From Oxalobacteraceae bacterium UBA6018 (GTDB lineage Bacteria > Pseudomonadota > Gammaproteobacteria > Burkholderiales > Burkholderiaceae_D), in assembly GCA_002428015.1 (NCBI GenBank), contig DIZW01000068.1, forward strand, positions 72,881-136,880: DNA of 64,000 nucleotides. Reading direction: 5' to 3'. The notes beneath the pieces were generated by a model, which was not told the origin of the DNA, ran no database searches, and worked only from the letters and a program-made list of their open reading frames with translations. Of this stretch, positions 56,926-64,000 are shown piece by piece. The stretch's first letter is position 1; each line of letters opens with the position of its first letter. A program made the position numbers and the translations under genes.

Positions 56926-58645
56926 CGTCGGAGTCACCCTTGATGGCGGCGCTGGCGAAGTCCTTGGCTTGTTTGAAGGTGATATGGGCCGGCAGCGGCG
57001 GGACCTCGGGGTCGGTCTTAAATTCCAGCACCACCGGGCAGTCGGCGGCCAGGGCGTGATCCCAGGCGGTGGCGACCTGGTCGGCCTGGTCGCAGTAGAT
57101 GCCCTTCAGGCCGATCAGCGCGGCGAACTGGTGGTAGGCCACGTCTGGAATCTGCTGGCTGGCGTCGAACTTGGGGTCGCCCTCCATGATGCGCTGCTCC
57201 CAGGTGACCTGGTTGAGGTCGCCGTTGTTGAACACGCACACGATCCAGCGCGGGTCCTCCCAGGTTTTCCAGTACTTGGCAACGGTGATCAGCTCGGCCA
57301 TGTTGTTCATCTGCATGGCGCCGTCGCCCACCATGGCGATCACGGGACGGTGCGGATGGGCGAACTTGGCCGCGATCGCGTAGGGCACGGCGGCGCCCAT
57401 CGAGGCCAGCCCGCCCGACAGCGAGCACATCTGCCCGCGCCTAATGCGCAGGTCGCGCGCATACCAGTTGGCGCAGGAGCCGGAGTCGCTGGTGATGATG
57501 GCCGCGTCCGGCAGGCGGGGCGACAGTTCCCAGGCCACCCGCTGCGGATTGATCGGGTTGGCGCTCATCATGGCGCGCTCGCGCATGGTGACCCACCAGT
57601 CGCGCACATGGTCTTCGATGCGCTCGCGCCAGGCGCCATCGGTCTTCTGGTGCAGCAGCGGCAGCAGGGCGCCCAGGGTTTGCGCGCTGTCGCCGTGCAG
57701 GTTGACCTCGGCCGGATAGCGCACGCTCAGCATGCCGGGGTCGATGTCGATCTGCACCGCGCGCGCCTGGCCTTCCTTGGGCAGGAACTCGGTGTAGGGA
57801 AATCCCGAGCCGATCATCAAGAGGGTGTCGCAATGCATCATCATGTCGTAGCTGGGCTCGGTGCCGAGGTAGCCGATCGAGCCTGTCACCCACGGCAAGT
57901 CGTCCGGCAGCGCGGCCTTGCCCAGCAGGGCCTTGGCCACGCCCGCGCCCAGGCGGTCGGCCACGGCGATCACCTCGTCGGTGGCGCCGAGCGCGCCCGC
58001 GCCCACCAGGATCGCCACCTTCTTGCCGGCGTTGAGGATGTCGGCCGCCTGCTGCAGGTCGGCCAGGTAGGGGATCACCTGCGGCTTGCGGTAGCCGATG
58101 CCCGACAGCACAGAGCCGTGGTGGCGCTGGGGCGCCTCGTAGGGCTCGTCCTGCAGGTCGCCGGGCAGGATCAGCACGGCCACGCCGCGCCCGGCGATGG
58201 CGATGCGCATGCCGCGGTCGACCATGTGGCGCACCTGGGCCGGCGCCTCGGCTTCCTGCACGTAGTCGGCCACGTCGGCGAACATGCGGTCCAGGTTCAG
58301 TTCCTGCTGATAGTGGGCGCCGCGTGCCGTGCGCGGGGCCTGGCCGGTGATCGCCAGCACCGGCATATGGTCGAGCTTGGCGTCGTACAAGCCCGTGATC
58401 AGGTGGGTCGCGCCGGGCCCGCCGGTGGACAGGCACACCCCCAGTTCGCCCGTGAACTTGGCGTGGGCGCAGGCCATGAAGGCGGCCATCTCCTCGTGCC
58501 GCACCTGGATGAAGCGGATCTTCTTGTCGGCGCGGTTGAGCGCGCCCAGCACGCCGTTGATACCGTCGCCCGGATAGCCGAAAATGGTCCGCACGCCCCA
58601 GTCGTAAAGGCGTTCCACAAAAAAATCACCGACGGTTTTACTCAT
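56858..58645 (-). CDS. TPP-dependent 2-oxo-acid enzyme (PoxB/acetolactate synthase-like)
   Basis: This encodes a 595-residue thiamine-diphosphate enzyme of the pyruvate oxidase/acetolactate synthase superfamily. The N-terminal PYR domain has the cofactor-activating Glu51 in VRHEEMAAF. A central domain follows, and the C-terminal PP domain has the Mg/TPP motif VGDGAMQMNN...FNNGDLN near residue 440-475. It is the first gene of a leftward operon that also encodes an FMN 2-hydroxyacid oxidase, which would supply 2-oxo acids. Relatives oxidise or decarboxylate pyruvate or benzoylformate; the substrate cannot be assigned. Its stop overlaps the start of a small ORF. Confidence 0.92.
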   Translation of the reverse strand: MSKTVGDFFVERLYDWGVRTIFGYPGDGINGVLGALNRADKKIRFIQVRHEEMAAFMACAHAKFTGELGVCLSTGGPGATHLITGLYDAKLDHMPVLAITGQAPRTARGAHYQQELNLDRMFADVADYVQEAEAPAQVRHMVDRGMRIAIAGRGVAVLILPGDLQDEPYEAPQRHHGSVLSGIGYRKPQVIPYLADLQQAADILNAGKKVAILVGAGALGATDEVIAVADRLGAGVAKALLGKAALPDDLPWVTGSIGYLGTEPSYDMMMHCDTLLMIGSGFPYTEFLPKEGQARAVQIDIDPGMLSVRYPAEVNLHGDSAQTLGALLPLLHQKTDGAWRERIEDHVRDWWVTMRERAMMSANPINPQRVAWELSPRLPDAAIITSDSGSCANWYARDLRIRRGQMCSLSGGLASMGAAVPYAIAAKFAHPHRPVIAMVGDGAMQMNNMAELITVAKYWKTWEDPRWIVCVFNNGDLNQVTWEQRIMEGDPKFDASQQIPDVAYHQFAALIGLKGIYCDQADQVATAWDHALAADCPVVLEFKTDPEVPPLPAHITFKQAKDFASAAIKGDSDELGMIAGAAKQLLAKILPGDKD

Positions 58646-58942
58646 GATCAGCTCGCTTTAAGATCGAATCTTCCAATGAATGCGGCAACGCCGACAAGGC
58701 CGGGAGACGGCGCGTCAGCGCGAACGGCCACGCTGGCGCTGGCGGAAAGGTATTACGGCGGGGCGGTGGAACAAGCGGGCGCGGCCGATGACGGCGCGCG
58801 GGGCGGGGCGGTTGCTGCGGGGATGGCGGAAGATGCGCTAGTCATGCCGGTGTCCTTGGCCGGCCATGGACTGGCCGTTCAAGAACACCTTAGCATGGGG
58901 CGGCTTGGCGGCGTCGCACCTTATATTCTGGCAATTTCACGC
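58646..58942. other. Intergenic region between TPP operon and receptor gene
   Basis: These 297 bp upstream of the TPP gene hold no recognisable gene; open frames here are Ala/Gly-rich and shadow-like. It should contain the operon promoter, but I could not define one. The final part leads into the hairpin at 58943. Confidence 0.4.
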
Positions 58943-58972
58943 CGGGCGGACGGCGCCGGGGCCGTCCGCCCG
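58943..58972 (-). terminator. Hairpin after the TonB receptor gene
   Basis: CGGGCGGACGGC (58943-58954) and GCCGTCCGCCCG (58961-58972) form a perfect 12-bp stem with a 6-base loop, 13 bp past the receptor stop. There is no T run, so it is a likely transcript-end hairpin rather than a classical intrinsic terminator. Confidence 0.5.
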
Positions 58973-58985
58973 CTTGCTTAGAACA

Positions 58986-61805
58986 CTAGAACACGTAGTT
59001 CACCTTGACCGTGAACGCGCGCCCGATCGGCTTGGACACGTTCTGGGCGAACACCACGCGCGAGCTCAGACGCTGGTTCGACAGCGGCGGATTGGTGTTG
59101 AACAGGTTGTTGGCGCCCACCGTCATGCTCAGGTGGTCGTTGAACTTGTAGTGCGTGGTCAGGTTGTACAGCGTGTAGGACTTGATCACGTTGTAGTACG
59201 GCTGGCCCGGCTTCTGGGTCGGCAGCGCGTTGGTGTCCTCGTAGCTCGAGGTGTACGACTGGGTCAGCTGGGCGCCGAACTTCTGGTAGGTCCACGACAG
59301 GCGCAGGTTGTGGCGCCAGCGGTACACGTAGGTGTTGGCCGAGGTGGCGCCGGTGGCCAGCGCGCCCGCCCTGCCGACACTGTCGACCCATTCGCCGCCG
59401 TCGTCGGTCTGGCCTGCGTAACGGTTCACGTAGGTGCCGTCCAGGCTGGCGCCGAACTTGCCATAGCTGGTGGTCGGCCAGACGTAGTTGAAGCTGGTGT
59501 CGATGCCGCGCGTGCGCAGCCCGCCCATGTTCAGGCGCGTCTTGACGATGTAGTTGAGCGAGCCGTCTGGATTGCGCACGAACAGGTTGGCGTACTTGCC
59601 GACGTTATCGAAGATCGTGCTCTCGGTAATTTGGGCGATGGTGCCGGTCATGTCGATCGACCACAGGTCCAGCGACATCGTCATGTTCTTGAACGGCTCG
59701 ATCACGATGCCGGCGGTGACCGTACGCGCCTTCTCCGGCTGCAGGGCCGGGTTGGCACCGGTCAGGGTGGTCAGGGTGGTGTTGCAGACCTTGGTCGGAT
59801 CGAGGTTCAGGCCGGCGTACTTCGGATCGGTGGTGAGCGTGCCGGTGCCGGGGATCGACGGCGTGGCGCTAGGGCACAGCAGCGGATCGTCCCACTTCGA
59901 GGTCGACGGCGTCTTCGTCAGCGGCGTGCCGTACAGTTCGGGCAGGGTCGGGGCGCGGAAGCCGCGGCTGACGGTGGCGCGCAGCATCACGCTGCGCGCA
60001 GGCTGCCAGCGCACGCTCAGCTTGGGATTGACGGTCGAGCCGAAATCGCTGAAATGGTCGGCGCGCACGGCCGCCGTCAGGTCGAGCTGCTTGGTGACCG
60101 GCGCGTCCAGCTCCATGTACAGGCCGGCCACGTTGCGCGCGCCGCTAGGGGCCGAGTTCGGTGTGCCCGACACCTTATAGACGACGTCGTTGGAGACCGC
60201 GTCGGTGGAGTCGTGATACGTCTCGCGGTGGAAGTCGCCGCCCACGGCCAGCGCCAGATCGCCGCCGCCCAGGTCCATCAGCGAGCGCGACAGGTTGAAG
60301 TCGGTGCCGTAGAAATTGACGTGCGCCTTGCGGTAGTCGAGGCCTGCCACGCTGATGCTGTCCAGGTAAGCCTGGCCGGCCGCGTCCTGCTTGCCGAACG
60401 GATTGAGGGTGCCGTCGGCGACGCCCGAATAGATGCCGGGGGTGCGGAAGAAGCCGCTCTTCCAGCCGACGGTCCGCTTGCTCTGCGCGGCGGTCAGGCC
60501 AACCTTGTAGTCCCAGCCCATGACCGTGCCTTCGTCGGTCACCACCAGCCGGTTGGTGTTCTGGCGGTCGTCGGTGACGGCCGGGCCGGCTTCGTCCAGG
60601 CTCCAGGTCAGGGCCAGGTCCTGGCCGGTCACACCGGACACGGCCGGCACGCCGCCGCTGCCGCCCGGGTACCACTTGCTGGTGTTCTTGATGAACAGCG
60701 GCTTGCGCACGCCGGGGTTGAACTTGTCGTAGTCGGTCTGCGAGCCGAACGGCTGGGGCGGATTGACGGCGTCGATGTAGGACTCCGTGTTGAGCAGTTC
60801 CACCGTCAGCAGCTTGTCGTCGCCGTGGCGCAGCGAGGCCTTGGTGAACAGGGTGGTCTGCATCGCCTCGGGCAGCAGTTGCGGGTACAGGGTCGGGTCG
60901 AGGATACAGGTCTTGGTGCCCGAGCCGGAGGTCTTGGTCGAGGGCAGCGTGTACTGGGCGCCGTAGGGCGCGGCGCAGCCGGCGCCGAAATACGGGTTGC
61001 CGGTGGTGCTGGTGGCCTTGCCCTTGTTCCAGACCGTGAAGTTGGCCGGCGCCGACGAGGAGCCCGCCACGTTGGTGCCGAAGGGGTTGCCGCCAAGCTG
61101 GGCGATCAGGGCCGGATCGCTGATGTTCGGGCGGTCGCGCTGCATCAGCGCGGAGCGCTTCTGGTAGTCCAGGGTGGAGTACACGTTCCAGCCGTCCTTG
61201 TTCAGGTCGCCGATGCCGCCGATCAGGCTCACGCGCTGCTGGTCGCCGCCGCCGCTGCGTTCCGGCGCCACCCCGGACAGGGTCACGGCGGCGCCCTTGT
61301 AGCTGCGCTTGGTGATGAAGTTGACCACCCCGGCGATGGCGTCGGTGCCGTAGATCGAGGAGGCGCCGTCGCGCAGCACCTCGACCCGTTCCACCGCGCT
61401 CATCGGGATGACGTCGACGTTGATCGAGCTGTCGCCGATGGCCTCGTTGGGCAGGCGCTTGCCGTTGAGCAGCACCAGGGTGCGGTTGGTGTTCAGGCCG
61501 CGCATATTGATCATGGTGCCGGAGCCGCCGCCGCCGACCGGCTCGTTGGTCGAGCCGTAGGTGAGCGAGGTGGCCACCTCGGACATGGTGGTCAGGCCAC
61601 GCGCGACCAGCTCGTCGGCCTTGATGGTGGTCAGGGGCAGGGCGTTCTCGCTCGCCACCCGGCGGATCGACGAGCCGGTGACCTCGACCCGGGTCATGGT
61701 GTCGCTGGATTGTTGGGCCTGCGCCTGGGCCTGGGCGGCCAGGGTCAGTACCGCAAGGGTAATCGACGACAGGATCAGGTGGGGTACCTTGTTCCGAGCA
61801 TTCAT
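58986..61805 (-). CDS. TonB-dependent outer-membrane receptor
   Basis: This encodes a 939-residue receptor. A signal peptide (residues 1-30, cleaved near AQAQA) is followed by a plug domain from about residue 38 (VEVTGSSIRRV, INMRGLNTNRTLVLLNGKRLPN, VERVEVLRDGASSIYGTDAIAGVVNFITK). A beta-barrel follows, ending VKVNYVF with the C-terminal Phe. The RGLNTNRTLVLLNGKR form is typical of oligosaccharide-type receptors in Xanthomonas, Caulobacter and Massilia relatives. I chose ATG 61805 with CGGAGATC upstream. It is divergent from a GH2 glycosidase gene, so it probably imports a glycan fragment made or used by that enzyme. Confidence 0.94.
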   Translation of the reverse strand: MNARNKVPHLILSSITLAVLTLAAQAQAQAQQSSDTMTRVEVTGSSIRRVASENALPLTTIKADELVARGLTTMSEVATSLTYGSTNEPVGGGGSGTMINMRGLNTNRTLVLLNGKRLPNEAIGDSSINVDVIPMSAVERVEVLRDGASSIYGTDAIAGVVNFITKRSYKGAAVTLSGVAPERSGGGDQQRVSLIGGIGDLNKDGWNVYSTLDYQKRSALMQRDRPNISDPALIAQLGGNPFGTNVAGSSSAPANFTVWNKGKATSTTGNPYFGAGCAAPYGAQYTLPSTKTSGSGTKTCILDPTLYPQLLPEAMQTTLFTKASLRHGDDKLLTVELLNTESYIDAVNPPQPFGSQTDYDKFNPGVRKPLFIKNTSKWYPGGSGGVPAVSGVTGQDLALTWSLDEAGPAVTDDRQNTNRLVVTDEGTVMGWDYKVGLTAAQSKRTVGWKSGFFRTPGIYSGVADGTLNPFGKQDAAGQAYLDSISVAGLDYRKAHVNFYGTDFNLSRSLMDLGGGDLALAVGGDFHRETYHDSTDAVSNDVVYKVSGTPNSAPSGARNVAGLYMELDAPVTKQLDLTAAVRADHFSDFGSTVNPKLSVRWQPARSVMLRATVSRGFRAPTLPELYGTPLTKTPSTSKWDDPLLCPSATPSIPGTGTLTTDPKYAGLNLDPTKVCNTTLTTLTGANPALQPEKARTVTAGIVIEPFKNMTMSLDLWSIDMTGTIAQITESTIFDNVGKYANLFVRNPDGSLNYIVKTRLNMGGLRTRGIDTSFNYVWPTTSYGKFGASLDGTYVNRYAGQTDDGGEWVDSVGRAGALATGATSANTYVYRWRHNLRLSWTYQKFGAQLTQSYTSSYEDTNALPTQKPGQPYYNVIKSYTLYNLTTHYKFNDHLSMTVGANNLFNTNPPLSNQRLSSRVVFAQNVSKPIGRAFTVKVNYVF

Positions 61806-61854
61806 GAAGATCTCCGTGTTTTTTTGTAAAGGGGAGCGCGCTCTCACGCAATAT

Positions 61855-61907
61855 TGCACCGACCAATTCGAATAGTGGTTAGTCCAGGTGGAGAATTGGT
61901 CTGACCA
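61855..61907. promoter_or_regulatory. Three phased operator-like sites (GntR/FadR type)
   Basis: Three 11-base sites follow the pattern TGGTCNGACCA: TGCACCGACCA at 61855-61865, TGGTTAGTCCA at 61876-61886 and TGGTCTGACCA (perfect) at 61897-61907. They are spaced exactly 21 bp apart, two helix turns. The outer two share AATTGGTC in opposite orientation. TGGTCNGACCA is the known core bound by FadR-type GntR regulators. They lie 50-102 bp upstream of the receptor start. No GntR gene is present in the window. Confidence 0.5.
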
Positions 61908-62035
61908 CAAATGGTGACGCCTCCCATTTCACAGGGCAATTACGAAAATCACCAACCACCGTTATGAAAAATGGCAAACCCGGTTTTCGCGCTATCTGCG
62001 GGGCGATATGGACATATAGCAATTCGGCATAGCGG

Positions 62036-62054
62036 CAATTACGCAACGTAATTG
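62036..62054. promoter_or_regulatory. Perfect 8-3-8 inverted repeat
   Basis: CAATTACGCAACGTAATTG is a perfect palindrome with 8-base arms and a 3-base centre, located in the divergent region 103 bp upstream of the GH2 start. It has the size and symmetry of a dimeric repressor site. The regulator is unknown. Confidence 0.45.
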
Positions 62055-62156
62055 TGTGACAATCGCCACGCAGCCATTCCGAGCTTCCTATTGGCGCGCC
62101 GGCGTTCGCCGCCGCTTCCATTCACCTGCGTGCAGACAACCAGACAATCACAGCAA

Positions 62157-64000
62157 ATGACGATGATCGACTCTATGGCGCCGCGCTGGCGCCCGGTGCT
62201 CGCCGCGCTCGCCGCCGGCCTATTCGCCGCGGCCGCTCCGGCCCATGCCACTTCCCCGCAATCCCTGGCCGGGCGCGAGCGTCTCTCGCTCGACCGCGGC
62301 TGGCTGTTCCACCTGGGCGACATTGTCCCGCCGGAGATCAAGGGGCACGAAGCTACCTACGGCAACGCCAAGGCCGGCAACGCGCCGGGCGCGGCCGGCA
62401 CCACCTATGACGACGGCGGCTGGCGTACCCTGAGCCTGCCGCACGACTGGGCCGTGGAAGGCCCGTTCGACCCCAACGCCAACCTGTCGCAGGGCTACCG
62501 TCCGCGCGGGGTAGGCTGGTACCGGCGCTACCTGAAGGTCGACCCGGCCGAGCGCGGCCGCCACTTCGAACTGCAGTTCGACGCCATCGCCACCCACGCC
62601 ACGGTATGGGTGAACGGCAACGTGGTGCACCGCAACTGGTCCGGCTACAACGGCAACAACATCGACATTACGCCCTATCTGCGCTATGGCGAGGCCACCA
62701 ACACCATCGCCGTGCGCGACGACGCCAGCGCCATGGAAGGCTGGTGGTACGAGGGCGCCGGCATGTACCGCCACGCCTGGCTGGTCAAGACGGCGGCGGT
62801 GCACGTCGTCACCGACGGGGTCCACGCCACCCCGCGCCTGGGCAAGGACGGCACATGGCGTATCCCGGTCGAGGTCACCCTGGAAAACAGCGGCACCAAG
62901 GACGCCGACGTGACGGTCGAAGTCACCGTGCGCGACCCGGCCGGCAAGCTGGTCGCCACCCAGACCCGCCCCGCCCACGTGGCCGTGCTGGGCCAGGCCG
63001 TGGCCCAGCTGCCGCTGGCGATTCCCGCCCCGGTGCTGTGGTCGGTCGCCCAGCCGCGCCTGTACCAGGTCAGCACCCGCATTCTGCAGGCCGGCAAGGC
63101 GGTCGACGAGGTGGCCCTGCACACGGGCCTGCGCACCATCCGCTTCGACGCCAACAAGGGCTTCTTCCTCAACGGCGAGCACATGAAGCTGCAGGGCGTG
63201 TGCATCCACCAGGACCACGCCGGGGTCGGCGTGGCGCTGCCCGACGCGATCTGGGCATACCGCCTGCGCCGCCTGAAGGAACTGGGCGTGAACGCGATCC
63301 GCTTTTCGCACAACGCCCCGGCCGCCGAAGTGCTCGACATGATCGACCGCATGGGCTTCCTGGTGATGGACGAGAACCGCAACTTCAATCCCTCGCCCGA
63401 CTACATGAAGCAGCTCGAATGGATGGTCAGGCGCGACCGCCACCACCCGGGCGTGATCCTGTGGTCGGTGTTTAACGAGGAGCCCGTGCAGGGCACCGAG
63501 ATCGGCTACGAGATGGTGCGCCGCATGGCCGCGGCCGTGAAGGCGCTGGACGACACCCGCCCGGTGACGGCGGCCATGAACGGCGGCTTCTTTAGCGCGC
63601 TGAACGTGTCCAACGCGGTCGACGTGCTCGGCGCCAACTACCAGGTGCGCGACTACGACCGCTTCCACAAGGCGCGGCCCGACATGCCGTTCACCAGCTC
63701 GGAAGACACCTCGGCCTTCATGACCCGCGGCGAATTCACCACCGACAAGGAGCACAACCTCATCGCCAGCTACGACGATGACTTCGCCAACTGGGGCAAC
63801 AGCCACCGCGACGCCTGGGAGGCGATCGCCAAGCGCGATTACGTGGCCGGCGGCTTTGTCTGGACCGGCTTCGACTACCGCGGCGAGCCCACCCCCAACA
63901 GCTGGCCGTCGGTCAGCTCGGTGTTCGGTATCATGGACCTGAACGGCTTTCCCAAGAACGCCTATTACATCCACCAGGTGCAGTGGATCAAGGACCGTCC
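62157..64000 (+). CDS. Secreted GH2 beta-glycosidase, 5' part
   Basis: This is the first 614 codons of a family 2 glycoside hydrolase; the right window edge cuts it. A signal peptide (residues 1-31, APAHA) precedes a sugar-binding jelly-roll domain (LSLPHDWAVEGPF, GVGWYRRYLKV, HATVWVNGN), an immunoglobulin-like domain and the TIM barrel from about residue 340 (MKLQGVCIHQDHAGVGVALP). The acid/base Glu lies in WSVFNEEP near residue 440 and the nucleophile probably in TSSEDTS near residue 517. Family members are beta-galactosidases or related exo-enzymes. ATG 62157 is taken; 62163 is an alternative. It is divergent from the TonB receptor gene. Confidence 0.93.
   Translation, partial: MTMIDSMAPRWRPVLAALAAGLFAAAAPAHATSPQSLAGRERLSLDRGWLFHLGDIVPPEIKGHEATYGNAKAGNAPGAAGTTYDDGGWRTLSLPHDWAVEGPFDPNANLSQGYRPRGVGWYRRYLKVDPAERGRHFELQFDAIATHATVWVNGNVVHRNWSGYNGNNIDITPYLRYGEATNTIAVRDDASAMEGWWYEGAGMYRHAWLVKTAAVHVVTDGVHATPRLGKDGTWRIPVEVTLENSGTKDADVTVEVTVRDPAGKLVATQTRPAHVAVLGQAVAQLPLAIPAPVLWSVAQPRLYQVSTRILQAGKAVDEVALHTGLRTIRFDANKGFFLNGEHMKLQGVCIHQDHAGVGVALPDAIWAYRLRRLKELGVNAIRFSHNAPAAEVLDMIDRMGFLVMDENRNFNPSPDYMKQLEWMVRRDRHHPGVILWSVFNEEPVQGTEIGYEMVRRMAAAVKALDDTRPVTAAMNGGFFSALNVSNAVDVLGANYQVRDYDRFHKARPDMPFTSSEDTSAFMTRGEFTTDKEHNLIASYDDDFANWGNSHRDAWEAIAKRDYVAGGFVWTGFDYRGEPTPNSWPSVSSVFGIMDLNGFPKNAYYIHQVQWIKDR

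Noticed and set aside
62606..63475. Arg/Gly-rich frame inside the GH2 gene
   Set aside because: Shadow frame. The true GH2 reading starts at 62157 and stays open to the window edge.

Overview
The window comes from the chromosome of a GC-rich betaproteobacterium. The gene families and codon use point to Oxalobacteraceae (Massilia/Duganella/Telluria type). This is inference: there is no rRNA gene or other phylogenetic marker, and I found no tRNA gene and no CRISPR array.

Left edge (1-1900): the broken 3' end of a short-chain dehydrogenase, an esterase of the hormone-sensitive-lipase type, and an IS3-type transposase scrap. This stretch is more AT-rich and looks decayed. From 1911 to 23517 the content is mainly housekeeping: a DUF72 protein, an EamA exporter with a relic of a hybrid kinase behind it, a small lipoprotein, a leftward run of HDOD protein, 5'-nucleotidase, mfd and serB, penicillin-binding protein 1a, OPT and POT peptide transporters, a LysR/epimerase divergent pair, ppnN, a CDF cation exporter and a diguanylate cyclase. 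The nucleotidase and ppnN genes each carry a one-base insertion in a homopolymer run.

23526-34319 is a carbohydrate locus: a PAS-AraC regulator, a GMC flavoprotein with its small 'gluconate 2-dehydrogenase subunit 3' partner, two sugar-phosphate-isomerase-fold proteins, a complete sugar ABC importer, a Gfo/Idh/MocA enzyme and a divergent secreted DUF1080 protein. The set fits oxidation of a glycoside to its 3-keto form, cleavage, import and reduction.

34426-46016 is one tightly overlapping operon for alternative complex III (actABCDEF), a small unnamed membrane protein, a SCO copper chaperone and an A2-type caa3 oxygen reductase. Together they form a quinol-to-oxygen electron chain. 46017-50885 has visibly different base use and carries a Tat-exported FAD/BBE oxidase and a proton-pumping P-type ATPase, probably acquired.

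50908-58645 is a leftward operon coupled by overlapping start and stop codons: TPP enzyme, 54-residue small ORF, internally duplicated membrane protein, second GMC pair, FMN alpha-hydroxyacid oxidase and GH1-like glycosidase. I consider it the best candidate for an undescribed pathway. The window ends with a TonB-dependent receptor, preceded by three operator-like sites at 21-bp spacing, and a divergent GH2 glycosidase cut by the right edge.
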